DNA of 64,000 nt from Planctomycetota bacterium (lineage in GTDB: Bacteria > Planctomycetota > JAPUJT01), in NCBI GenBank assembly GCA_027296055.1, contig JAPUJT010000169.1, forward strand, positions 45,366 to 109,365, given 5' to 3'. Shown here piece after piece: positions 7,575-15,670 of the stretch. Under the pieces are notes generated by a model. That model did no database searches and was not told the origin of the DNA. It saw only the letters and a list, made by a program, of their open reading frames with translations. Each line of letters begins with the position of its first letter. Position 1 is the first letter of the stretch. The translations under genes were made by a program, and so were the position numbers.

Positions 7575-9068
7575 ATGCGACTTCTCGAGCCGATCACGAT
7601 CAACGGAATGGAGATGCAAAACCGGGTCGTCCTCACGGCAATGGTCACCCGGCTCTCCGGGGCGGACGGTTTCGTCAACGAGAATATTCGAGAGAGGTAC
7701 CTACGCTTTGCTCGGGGCGAGCCAGGACTCATCGTCGTGGAGGCGATGGGGGTCCACGCGGCAAAGAGCGGACCTCTCCTGCGCCTGAGCGATGACAAGT
7801 TCATCCCCGGGCTCCGAGACCTGGCGAAGGAAGTCCACGATATCAGCCCGAGCAAGATCGTCCCCCAGATCATTCATTTCCTTAAGATCGCGCGAAGCGG
7901 CTGGCGCCAGCGGGTGAGAGATCTCACGAAGGAGGATATCCGCCTCATCATTGTCGCCTACGGAGATGCGGCTCATCGAGCCCGCGTGGCAGGATTCGAT
8001 GGCGTGGAGCTGCACATGGCGCATGCCTACACCCTCTCGTCGTTTCTCTCGCTCAGGAACAAGCGTCCTGACGAATACGGCGCCTCCCTGGAGAACCGGA
8101 TGCGCCTGATGGGAGAGGTCATCGCGCGCTGCCGCGAGAAGGTGGGGGAGGACTTCCCTATAGGTGTCCGGTTCGACGGTGAAGAGTGCATCAAGAACGG
8201 TTACACCGTGGAAGACTCGAAAGAGCTAGCCCTTCGCATGGCGATGCTCGGCGTCAACTACATAAGCATCTCGGCGGGCGGGAAGTTCGAGGACGCGATC
8301 AAGAAAGAGGGAGAACCCCTCTACCCGTACACAGGCTATAGCGGGGATCGCTGCATGCCCAGCGCGACCTACCCTGCGGGAGACAACGTCTACCTCGCCG
8401 AGGGGATCAAGGGCTACATCAACTCGAAGGGCTACACGACCCCGGTGATCACGACGGGCAAGATCCCGACACCCGATTTCGCCGAATCGATTCTGCAGGC
8501 AGGCAAGGCCGACCTGATCGGGATGGCCCGGGCCCTGCTGGCCGATCCGGACTGGGTGAAGAAGGCGAAGAAGGGAAGGGCCGATACGATCATCCGGTGC
8601 GTCTACGGTAACGTCTGCAAGAACCTCGATGAGAACTTCAAGACGGTCTTCTGCACCCTCTGGCCGCGGGGGAAGATCCAGGCACCCACAAGCAGCGACG
8701 ACGTAGCCCCCGAATGGCCCAATGGCGGTCGGCTCGAGGCCAGACCGGAGGCGGGGCGCATCCTCCTCTCCTGGGACGAGGCGACCGACAACGAGGAGAT
8801 CTACGGCTACGAGATATTCCGATCACGGAATGACGAGCCGTTCGATCACCACACCGCCGTTCGTTCGGTGACGAGAAAGTTCGCCGACACGAGAGTCGTA
8901 GGGGGAGACCGATACTCGTACTACGTGAAGGCCTACGACCTTGCAGGCAATCGATCTCCGGCGACGCAAACCGTCGTGGTCGATTTCCCGATCGGCGTGC
9001 CCCTTCCGGTCGGAGAACCGCTGCCCGAAATCCGCTGCGGAGAGAGCTCCCCCGATGACGAGGAGTAA
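7575..9068 (+). CDS. NADH:flavin oxidoreductase (OYE / 2,4-dienoyl-CoA reductase-like) with C-terminal FN3 domain
   Basis: 497-residue protein. Residues 1 to about 335 are an Old Yellow Enzyme FMN barrel (LLEPITINGMEMQNRVV, GFDGVELHMAHAYTLSSFLS, DLIGMARALLADPDW). Then come three Cys (C342, C348, C360) where dienoyl-CoA reductases bind [4Fe-4S]; the expected second Cys of CxxCxxC is Gly345. The FAD/NAD domain of FadH is missing. Instead about residues 380-467 are a fibronectin type III domain (GRILLSWDEATDN, GYEIFRSRND, YSYYVKAYDLAGNRS). An ATG at 7566 overlaps the -10 box, so 7575 is preferred. It probably reduces an enoyl- or dienoyl-CoA; the role of FN3 is unknown. Confidence 0.85.
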   Translation: MRLLEPITINGMEMQNRVVLTAMVTRLSGADGFVNENIRERYLRFARGEPGLIVVEAMGVHAAKSGPLLRLSDDKFIPGLRDLAKEVHDISPSKIVPQIIHFLKIARSGWRQRVRDLTKEDIRLIIVAYGDAAHRARVAGFDGVELHMAHAYTLSSFLSLRNKRPDEYGASLENRMRLMGEVIARCREKVGEDFPIGVRFDGEECIKNGYTVEDSKELALRMAMLGVNYISISAGGKFEDAIKKEGEPLYPYTGYSGDRCMPSATYPAGDNVYLAEGIKGYINSKGYTTPVITTGKIPTPDFAESILQAGKADLIGMARALLADPDWVKKAKKGRADTIIRCVYGNVCKNLDENFKTVFCTLWPRGKIQAPTSSDDVAPEWPNGGRLEARPEAGRILLSWDEATDNEEIYGYEIFRSRNDEPFDHHTAVRSVTRKFADTRVVGGDRYSYYVKAYDLAGNRSPATQTVVVDFPIGVPLPVGEPLPEIRCGESSPDDEE

Positions 9069-9861
9069 GGTGGCCTGGATCACCGGCGCGGGCCGGGGGA
9101 TCGGTCGGGCGATCGCCCTCGCCCTGGCCAGGGAGCGGATCGCGTCCGCCCTGCTCGCCCGGACGGGAGAGGAGATTGACGAGGTCGCGAGGAAGATCGG
9201 CGCGGGGGGAGGTCGGGCCGTAGCCTACCGATGCGATCTCGCCCGGACGGCCGAGATCCTCGAGACGGTCGAGAGGATCCGAGGCGACCTGGGTCCGGCG
9301 GACATCCTGGTGAACAACGCCGGGATCGCCTTATCGCGCAAGCTCGAGGAAACCACGGATGAGGACTGGGAGGCCGCGATCCGGCTGAACATGACGGTTC
9401 CCTTCATCCTCTGCCGGGAGGTGATCCCGGCGATGATCGGGAACCGCTGGGGACGCATCGTGAATATCGCCTCGACGGCAGGAAAGGTCGGTTACCGGTA
9501 CACCGCCGCCTACACCGCCTCGAAGCATGGATTGGTGGGCCTCACTCGATCTCTCGCTCTGGATGTAAAGAAGCACGGGATCACCGTCAACGCCGTCTGC
9601 CCCGGGTGGGTGAACACAGCGATGACGGATGAGAGCGTCCGGAACATCGCGGAACGGACCGGGATGGATGAGGAAAAGGCCCGGGCTACCCTGGCCCGCA
9701 TGAACCCGGGGGGGCGGCTCATCGAACCGGAGGAAGTGGCGGCCGCCGTTGTCCGCCTGATTGGCGACGATTCGGATGCCATCACGGGACAGGCGATAGA
9801 TCTGGACGCCGGGAATTCGTCGATCGCACCCGCCGTGCAACGTACCCGGCAGGAGGAATGA
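9055..9861 (+). CDS. Short-chain dehydrogenase/reductase (FabG/3-hydroxyacyl dehydrogenase type)
   Basis: 268-residue classical SDR. The nucleotide-binding motif is TGAGRGIG, followed by NNAG, a catalytic Ser in IASTAG and YTASKHG (YxxxK); the C-terminal GQAIDLDAG is typical. It would interconvert a 3-oxo and a 3-hydroxy group on a CoA thioester or similar substrate using NAD(P)H. ATG 9055 overlaps the end of the OYE gene by 14 bases, with GGAGAGAG upstream, and its own stop overlaps the next start, so 7575-10655 form one coupled unit. Confidence 0.88.
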   Translation: MTRSKVAWITGAGRGIGRAIALALARERIASALLARTGEEIDEVARKIGAGGGRAVAYRCDLARTAEILETVERIRGDLGPADILVNNAGIALSRKLEETTDEDWEAAIRLNMTVPFILCREVIPAMIGNRWGRIVNIASTAGKVGYRYTAAYTASKHGLVGLTRSLALDVKKHGITVNAVCPGWVNTAMTDESVRNIAERTGMDEEKARATLARMNPGGRLIEPEEVAAAVVRLIGDDSDAITGQAIDLDAGNSSIAPAVQRTRQEE

Positions 9862-10655
9862 TGAGCTACAAGAGCTTTGTCTTCGAGCAGGACCAGGGCG
9901 TGGCCACGATTCGACTCAACCGGCCCGAAACACTGAACTCGCTGACCTTCGAGACGTACGAGGAGCTGAATCAGGCGATGCAGGACATCGACAAGGACGA
10001 CTCGGCCCGGGCCGTGATGATCACGGGGACGGGAAGGGGCTTCTGCTCGGGCGGATCGTTCGTCGATATCATCCAGAAGCTCTTCGACCGGAGCACGCAG
10101 GAGAAATACCAGTTCACTCGACTCACCTGCGATCTCATCAAGAACATGCGGCGCTGCCGCAAGCCGATCGTGGCGGCCGTCAACGGTCCCGCCGTCGGGG
10201 CCGGGGCCCTGATCGCCCTGGCATCGGATGTCCGGATCGTGGCAGAGAGCGCCCACTTCGCCTTCCTCTTCGTCAAGGTAGGATTGGCGGGGGCGGACAT
10301 GGGGGCCACGTATCTCCTCCCTCGGGTCGTCGGGCTCGGCATGGCCTCCGAGTTGCTGATGACCGGACGGAAGGTGAGTGCGGACGAGGCGCATCGCATC
10401 GGGCTCGCGAATCGCGTCGTTCCCGATCCGGATCTTCTCGGCGAGGCGCAAAAGATGGCCGCCACCCTGGCCAGTGGGCCGTTTCGCGCCCTCGGGATGA
10501 CGAAAGATCTGATCAATCACGCCTGCGGTATGGATCTCGAGCCCGCCCTGGAGATGGAGGCGCAGACCCAGGCTCTCTGCATGGAGGCACCGGAGTTCGC
10601 CGAGGGATACAAGGCCTTCCTCGAGAAGAGACCTCCCGTCTTCTATCGCCCCTGA
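9861..10655 (+). CDS. Crotonase-family protein lacking both catalytic glutamates
   Basis: 264-residue crotonase. Where hydratases have GGGxE it reads GPAVGAGALIALASD, and where they have PE it reads FAFLFVKVGLAGADMG, so both acid/base glutamates are gone. The Asp in GLAGADMG aligns with the catalytic Asp of dienoyl-CoA isomerases and is the best candidate for a remaining acid/base. Hydratase activity is unlikely; isomerase, hydrolase or C-C lyase chemistry is possible. AGGAGG lies four bases before ATG 9861; ATG 9858 is too close to it. The downstream neighbour is an acyl-CoA dehydrogenase. Confidence 0.85.
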   Translation: MSYKSFVFEQDQGVATIRLNRPETLNSLTFETYEELNQAMQDIDKDDSARAVMITGTGRGFCSGGSFVDIIQKLFDRSTQEKYQFTRLTCDLIKNMRRCRKPIVAAVNGPAVGAGALIALASDVRIVAESAHFAFLFVKVGLAGADMGATYLLPRVVGLGMASELLMTGRKVSADEAHRIGLANRVVPDPDLLGEAQKMAATLASGPFRALGMTKDLINHACGMDLEPALEMEAQTQALCMEAPEFAEGYKAFLEKRPPVFYRP

Positions 10656-10670
10656 CGACGGAGATCCACC

Positions 10671-11870
10671 GTGTCCGATGATATGAGACCGTTTCTCGAG
10701 AGCGAACAGATCGCCCTGCAAAAGAAGGTGCGGCGCTGGGTCGATTCCCAGCTGATCGCCCGGGGCGTGGACGAACCGGAGGACCCCGAGGCCGCGGCTC
10801 GGCGTCTCCTGCGTCTGCTCGCGCGCGCAGGATGGATCGGCTACACCATTCCCAAACGATACGGAGGCAAGGACACCCGGATCTCCGCAAGACATCTCTG
10901 CATCCTGCGCGAGGAGATCTCCAGAGGTTCCTCCATGGCGGACACGATGTTGGCCGTTCAGGGTCTCGGCTCCTTTCCCATCATCCACGCGGGAAATCCG
11001 GAGCAGAAGAAGGAATTTCTTCCCCCCGCTGCCCGGGGGGACCAGATCGCCGCCTTCGCCCTGACGGAGCCAGAGGCCGGGTCGGACATCGCCTCGCTCC
11101 AGTGCCGCGCCGTCCGCCGGGGAAGCGCCTATATCCTCAACGGTCTGAAGTCGTTCATATCCAACGCCGGGATCGCCGACAACTACGTCGTCTTCGCCAC
11201 GACGCGTCCTGCAGCGGGCAAGAGCGGAATCACGGCCTTCATCGTGGATGCGGACAACCCGGGCCTGTCCGTACGCGAGAAGCTCTCCCTGATCGCTCCG
11301 CATCCGATAGGGACCATCGAATTTCGGGACTGCCGTGTCTCCGTCACGCGGCGCCTGGGGCGCGTCGGTCAGGGTCTGGAGATCGCCCATGCGACGCTCC
11401 AGGTTTTCCGCCCCACGGTCGGGGCCGCCGCCGTCGGTCTCGCTCAGCGCGCCCTCGAAGCAGCGGTCGACTTCGGGTCGAGTCGGCGCCAGTTCGGTCG
11501 AGCGATACTTGACTTCCAGGGGAACAGGTTCCGGCTGGCGGAGATGGCAACGGAACTGCGAGCGGCCCGTCTCCTCGTCCACGACGCGGCCTGGAGGATC
11601 GATCACCCGGGAAAGGATTCGGCCCTCGCCTCCTCGATGGCGAAGCTGTTCGCCACCGAGACCGCCCAGAGAGTGATCGACTGGTCACTGCAGATTCATG
11701 GGGGGAGAGGGCTCGTCTCGGGATCGGTCGTGGAGCGGCTGTATCGGGAGATCCGGGCCCTGCGAATCTACGAAGGGACGAGCGAAATCCAGAGACTGAT
11801 CATCGCGCGTCTCCTGACGCAGGGATCGCGCGGCCACCCAAAGGGCAAGAGCCGCCCGGCTCGCTCCTAA
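10671..11870 (+). CDS. Acyl-CoA dehydrogenase
   Basis: 399-residue FAD-dependent acyl-CoA dehydrogenase introducing an alpha-beta double bond into an acyl-CoA and passing electrons to ETF. Visible motifs: ALTEPEAGSDIAS (FAD/substrate contact), GSSRRQFGRAI, LQIHGGRG and RIYEGTSEIQRLIIAR, which carries the catalytic Glu of the medium-chain type. The N-terminal domain is slightly longer than average and the C-terminal 15 residues are a basic tail. GTG start with GGAG eight bases upstream, 15 bases after the crotonase stop. Confidence 0.92.
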   Translation: MSDDMRPFLESEQIALQKKVRRWVDSQLIARGVDEPEDPEAAARRLLRLLARAGWIGYTIPKRYGGKDTRISARHLCILREEISRGSSMADTMLAVQGLGSFPIIHAGNPEQKKEFLPPAARGDQIAAFALTEPEAGSDIASLQCRAVRRGSAYILNGLKSFISNAGIADNYVVFATTRPAAGKSGITAFIVDADNPGLSVREKLSLIAPHPIGTIEFRDCRVSVTRRLGRVGQGLEIAHATLQVFRPTVGAAAVGLAQRALEAAVDFGSSRRQFGRAILDFQGNRFRLAEMATELRAARLLVHDAAWRIDHPGKDSALASSMAKLFATETAQRVIDWSLQIHGGRGLVSGSVVERLYREIRALRIYEGTSEIQRLIIARLLTQGSRGHPKGKSRPARS

Positions 11871-11913
11871 ACCGCTCACATCACACCGCTTATGGATCGC
11901 CCCCCCCCTGGGC

Positions 11914-11941
11914 TTGACCTCGAACGGCCCTCTGCTATAGT
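11914..11941 (+). promoter_or_regulatory. Promoter of the USP/PCP_red gene
   Basis: TTGACC (11914) and TATAGT (11936) with a 16-base spacer, 38 bases before ATG 11979. It separates this gene from the acyl-CoA operon. Confidence 0.6.
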
Positions 11942-11978
11942 GGCCCCCCTCACCACCTTCCAGAGGGAGATGCGGTCC

Positions 11979-13961
11979 ATGTACAAGACGATCTACGTTC
12001 CGGTAGACAACTCCGAACACTCGAACGCCTGCATCCGGATCGCCGTCGACCTCGCCGAGAAGGTCAAGGCGAAAATCGTCGGGAGCCATGTCTATGCAGC
12101 GCGAATGCACGACTACCGATTCAAGCAGATGGAGTACACGCTCCCCGAAGAGTACAAGGACGAGACGGAGCTCGAGCGGCAGAGAAAGATCCACGATTCC
12201 CTCATCACCATGGGCCTCCGGATGATCTCGGATTCGTACCTCGACGTCCTCGAGGCGGAATGTGGACAGCGAGGCATCCCGTTCGAGGCGAAGACGTTCG
12301 ATGGGAAGCACCACGTCGAGATCCGGAAGGACATCCGAGCCAGCAAGTACGACCTCATCGTGATGGGCGCCATCGGGGTCGGGGCGGTTCGAGAGAGTCT
12401 TATCGGCTCCGTCACGGAAAGGGTCGTGCGGAAGATCGATCGGGATGTCCTGGTCGTGCGCGACACGCAGTCCGACAAGAACGGCGGCGGGATACTCGTG
12501 GGAATCGACGGGAGTCCCCAGTCGTTCCAGGGTCTCAAGCTGGCGATCCAGATCGGCAAGGCCCTCGGACGCAAGGTGGAAGCGATCGCTGTCTACGATC
12601 CGTATCTGCATTACGCCATGTTCAACGGTATCGTGGACGTACTCTCCGAGCGGGCATCGAAGGTCTTCCGTTTCAAGGAGCAGGAGCAGCTCCATGAGGA
12701 GATCATCGACACGGGCCTCGCCAAGATCTACCAGTCTCACCTGGAAGTAGCTCGCAAGGTGGCCAAGGACGACGGGGTGGACCTTCCCGTGATCCTCCTG
12801 GACGGCAAGGTCTACGAGAAGGTGATCCAGCACGTCCGCAAGACGAAACCGTTCCTCCTGATCGTCGGCCGGATAGGAATTCACAAGGACGAGGAGACGG
12901 ATATCGGGAGCAACTCGGAGAACTTGATGCGGCTGGCGCCCTGCAACGTCTTGCTCGTGTCGGGGACCTTCTATCCGCCGATGGACGTGAAAGCGGAGGA
13001 GTCGATCCAGTGGACCGAAGAGGCCGAGCAGAAGATGGAGAGGGTCCCGCCGCTCGTGAAGGGCATCGCGCGGACAGCGATCCTGCGGTTGGCCCTCGAG
13101 AAGGGTCACTCGGTTATCACCTCCTCGGTGATCGAGGAGGCGATGGACATCTTCATGCCCAAGGGCGCACACAAGGCGATGGGAGATCTGGCGAGAAAGG
13201 TGGCCGCCACGACGGTCCAGAGCGACGAGAGAATCACCGAGATCTGCGAGGTCTGCGGTTACGCCGCGAGGGGAGAGAGCCCGACCGTCTGCCCCGTCTG
13301 CAGCGCGCCCGCCGAGAAATTCCAGAAGATCGATCAGAAGGTCGTCGAAGCGATGGCCAACGCAGAGGGAGGGATCCAGATCGAGGAGGCCTTCGACGGC
13401 GTCAAGATCGGATGGAGCCAGGAGGCTCGCAAGAGGCTCCGAAACATCAAGGACGCTTATCTCCGCCGACGCGCCAAGGCTCGGATCGAGAAGGCGGCCC
13501 GGATGAAGAGGATGACTACGATCACGCTCGAGTTCGCAGGCCCGATCATCGAGGAGACGGTCGATAAGGACGCCCTCGATCGTCCGGTCGAACCGGAGGC
13601 GGCTACCCCCGGGAGTTCGGCCGCCGAGGCGGGCCCGCCGAAGCCAGAGGAGGAACAGGGCCTCAAGTGGACTGACGAGGCCGGGGATCGTATCGCCCGG
13701 GTCCCCGAGGGATTCATGCGGGACAGCGCCAAGAAGGCGATCGAAGACTACGCCCGGGAGAACAAAAAAAGCACCGTTACCCTGGAGGTGGCCGAGGCCG
13801 GCATTGCCGAGGCACGCAAGGTGATGGCCGAGGTGATATCGTCCTACGGCCGCGAACGTGGCTGGCAGGGTTCGCCGGGTAGCGAGAGCAAGACCCCCCC
13901 GCCGAAGCGTTCGACCTCTTCCTGGGGCGACCTGAACGAGGTCCGACCCCCTGCCGAGTAG
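11979..13961 (+). CDS. Multi-domain protein: two universal stress protein domains, three PCP_red-like modules, one rubredoxin-like zinc/iron knuckle
   Basis: 660 residues. Two USP folds occupy about 1-150 and 160-325; the first ends in GAIGVGAVRESLIGSVTERV, an ATP-binding-type glycine segment. Three modules of the protochlorophyllide-reductase C-terminal type (PCP_red) start at W345, W479 and W564, each W-(S/T)-x-E-A about 50 residues long. Between the first and second lies a rubredoxin-like knuckle with C423, C426, C438 and C441 (CEVCGY, CPVCSAP). A Pro/Glu-rich linker precedes the third module. ATG 11979 has AGAGGGAG nine bases upstream. A stress or redox sensor is plausible; the architecture is unfamiliar to me. 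Confidence 0.82.
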   Translation: MYKTIYVPVDNSEHSNACIRIAVDLAEKVKAKIVGSHVYAARMHDYRFKQMEYTLPEEYKDETELERQRKIHDSLITMGLRMISDSYLDVLEAECGQRGIPFEAKTFDGKHHVEIRKDIRASKYDLIVMGAIGVGAVRESLIGSVTERVVRKIDRDVLVVRDTQSDKNGGGILVGIDGSPQSFQGLKLAIQIGKALGRKVEAIAVYDPYLHYAMFNGIVDVLSERASKVFRFKEQEQLHEEIIDTGLAKIYQSHLEVARKVAKDDGVDLPVILLDGKVYEKVIQHVRKTKPFLLIVGRIGIHKDEETDIGSNSENLMRLAPCNVLLVSGTFYPPMDVKAEESIQWTEEAEQKMERVPPLVKGIARTAILRLALEKGHSVITSSVIEEAMDIFMPKGAHKAMGDLARKVAATTVQSDERITEICEVCGYAARGESPTVCPVCSAPAEKFQKIDQKVVEAMANAEGGIQIEEAFDGVKIGWSQEARKRLRNIKDAYLRRRAKARIEKAARMKRMTTITLEFAGPIIEETVDKDALDRPVEPEAATPGSSAAEAGPPKPEEEQGLKWTDEAGDRIARVPEGFMRDSAKKAIEDYARENKKSTVTLEVAEAGIAEARKVMAEVISSYGRERGWQGSPGSESKTPPPKRSTSSWGDLNEVRPPAE

Positions 13962-13962
13962 A

Positions 13963-13976
13963 AGGGGAACCTTCCG
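13963..13976. terminator. Small hairpin between convergent genes
   Basis: GAAGG-GGAA-CCTTC, a 5-bp stem with a GNRA loop just after the stop of the USP/PCP_red gene and before the stop of the aldolase gene. There is no T-tract on either side, so termination is only possible. Confidence 0.25.
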
Positions 13977-13991
13977 TACAAGGCCTGCCCT

Positions 13992-15041
13992 CTAACTCTT
14001 GTTCTTCATGAATTTGAGGATCAGATCGGCCGCGAAGAGGCAGTCCGCCCGGCTCACGTCGTAGTGGGTGACGAGTCGGATGTACGTGCGGTCCAGGGGA
14101 ACGGCCAGGACACCCTTCTCTTCCAGGGCGAGAGTCAGCTTGGGCGCATCCCAACCGTTCTGGTTCACTCCGAAGATGACGATGTTGGTCTGAACAGTTG
14201 TCGGATCGATATCGATCGTGCTCGAGTCGGCGATCCTCTCGGCGATCGCCCGCGCACTCTCATGATCCTCGGGGAGACGGTCCGGCATTCCGGTGAGGGC
14301 GACCAAGCCCGCCGCGGCCAGCACACCCACCTGTCTCATCCCCCCGCCAAACCTCTTTCGCACCGTGCGGGCCGCGGTGATGAAGTTTGCGTCTCCCAGG
14401 ATGAGAGAGCCGACCGGCGCGCCGAGGCCCTTGGACAGGCAGAACATCACGGAGTCAGCTCGGGAGCTCAGCTCGGCGACGCTCTCCCCTGTAGCGGCGG
14501 CCGCATTGAAGATTCTCGCCCCGTCCAGGTGAACCGGGATTCCCCGCTCGCGAGCGAGGTCGAAGATCGGCTCCATCTTCTCCGAAGGGAAGATTTTCCC
14601 CCCGGCCATGTTGTGGGTGTTCTCGAGGCAGATCAGGCCGGTTCGAGGCAGGTAATAGATGTCGGGCCGGATCGCCGCCTCCACATCCTTCGCGTCAAGG
14701 ATGGCTCCCTCGGCGGCCACGGGCCTGGGGACGACTCCTGAAAGGGCGCTCAGGGCCCCCAGCTCGTAGTTGAGTATGTGACTGCGAGTCTCGACGATCG
14801 CCTCTTCCCCGGGCTCCGTCTGGACGTTGACGGCGATCTGATTTCCCATCGTGCCGGTCGGCACGAAGAGAGCGCCTTCCGTCTGGAAGGTCTCGGCGGC
14901 GACCTCCTCCAGACGGGTGACCGTCGGGTCCTCGAGAAAGACGTCGTCTCCCACCTCCGCATCCGCCATCGCCCTGCGCATCTCGGGCGTGGGCCGCGTG
15001 ACGGTGTCGCTACGGAGATCAATCTTGCGATCTTCGGTCAT
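13992..15041 (-). CDS. ltaE: Low-specificity threonine aldolase
   Basis: 349-residue fold-type I PLP enzyme cleaving threonine or allo-threonine to glycine and acetaldehyde. Family marks: [19 protein letters not shown] at the N-terminus, [11 protein letters not shown], and the PLP lysine in [12 protein letters not shown]. Length is typical. It lies 28 bases downstream of the TGA-containing peroxiredoxin gene on the same strand and probably shares its transcript. With Tdh and Kbl nearby, it gives a second route from threonine to glycine. Confidence 0.92.
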   Translation of the reverse strand: MTEDRKIDLRSDTVTRPTPEMRRAMADAEVGDDVFLEDPTVTRLEEVAAETFQTEGALFVPTGTMGNQIAVNVQTEPGEEAIVETRSHILNYELGALSALSGVVPRPVAAEGAILDAKDVEAAIRPDIYYLPRTGLICLENTHNMAGGKIFPSEKMEPIFDLARERGIPVHLDGARIFNAAAATGESVAELSSRADSVMFCLSKGLGAPVGSLILGDANFITAARTVRKRFGGGMRQVGVLAAAGLVALTGMPDRLPEDHESARAIAERIADSSTIDIDPTTVQTNIVIFGVNQNGWDAPKLTLALEEKGVLAVPLDRTYIRLVTHYDVSRADCLFAADLILKFMKNKS

Positions 15042-15069
15042 GGGAGAGCTCTCGTACCGGTCATCGCCA

Positions 15070-15528
15070 TCACAGGGATTCCAGGACCTCCTGTATGTGG
15101 CCCTTGACCTTCACCTTGGGGAAGACTTTCGCGATATTCCCCTTCTCGTTGATGATGTACGTGGTCCGACTCGTTCCCTTCACTTCCTTGCCGTACATCA
15201 TCTTCTTTCCCCAGGCGCCGTAGGCTTTCAACACCTTCAGATCCGGATCGGCGAGGAGGGGGAAGTTCAGCCCGTGCTTCTTCTTGAACTTCTTGTGAGA
15301 CTCGACGGTGTCCTTGCTGATCCCCAGGACCACCGCACCCTTCCGCTTGAACTTGGCGATTTCGTCACGGAAATCGCAGGCTTCCGTTGTTCACCCCGGG
15401 GTCGCGTCCTTCGGGTAAAAGTAGAGGACAACCTTCTTTCCCCGGAGCTCCTTGAGGGATATCGCCTTCCCGGAGTCGGAAGGGACGGTGAACTCCGGCG
15501 CCCTGGATCCCTCTCTCTTCAGTGCCAT
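15070..15528 (-). CDS. bcp: Bcp/PrxQ-type peroxiredoxin with in-frame TGA (probable selenocysteine) at the peroxidatic Cys position
   Basis: Thiol peroxidase of the Bcp/PrxQ group, here probably a selenoprotein. From ATG 15528 (GAGGAG six bases upstream) the frame reads to FYPKDATPG, meets TGA at 15391-15393 as codon 46, and continues without a break as [10 protein letters not shown] to a TGA stop at 15070, giving 152 residues, the normal Bcp length. The TGA falls exactly on the peroxidatic Cys of the family motif TPGCTxEAC; the resolving Cys five residues later is kept. A perfect 8-bp hairpin at 15356-15377 follows the TGA at SECIS spacing. A Cys-to-stop mutation or base-call error is the alternative, but conservation on both sides argues against decay. 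Confidence 0.85.
15356..15377 (-). promoter_or_regulatory. Candidate bacterial SECIS hairpin for the bcp TGA
   Basis: On the coding strand GCGATTTC and GAAATCGC form a perfect 8-bp stem with loop CGTGAC, beginning 13 bases after the TGA; 21 bases separate the TGA from the loop. Published bacterial SECIS rules, as I recall them, ask for 16-37 bases and a G among the first two loop bases; both hold. A competing stem ACGGAA/TTCCGT spans 15367-15387. Confidence 0.65.
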
Positions 15529-15616
15529 CGACTTCTCCTCAGGATTCCGGCTCGACCCTGGCCGGCCTCGCATCCTACTGTCCCGGCGGACCGGGGCGCA
15601 AGAGGCCGCCTCGGGG

Positions 15617-15644
15617 TTGTCAGCCACTGCAACGGTGCTAGACT
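15617..15644 (+). promoter_or_regulatory. Promoter of the cupin gene
   Basis: TTGTCA (15617) and TAGACT (15639), 16-base spacer. Transcription would start near 15651, with GGAGG in the 20-base leader before ATG 15671. On the other strand TTGCGC (15601-15596) and TAGGAT (15577-15572) are a weaker candidate for bcp. Confidence 0.6.
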
Positions 15645-15670
15645 GAACCGCTCTCATCGGAGGCGCACCC

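Noticed and set aside
9510..11606. 698-codon open frame on the minus strand
   Set aside because: It lies opposite the SDR, crotonase and acyl-CoA dehydrogenase genes, which have clear families; the antisense translation has no recognisable domain and reflects high GC.
11685..13172. 495-codon minus-strand frame
   Set aside because: Antisense shadow of the USP/PCP_red gene; His/Asp-rich text is typical of reversed codons.
15070..15333. Bcp gene as a pseudogene or a short 87-residue protein
   Set aside because: The fragment lacks the active site, while reading through TGA gives a full Bcp with conserved flanks, good start and SECIS-like hairpin.
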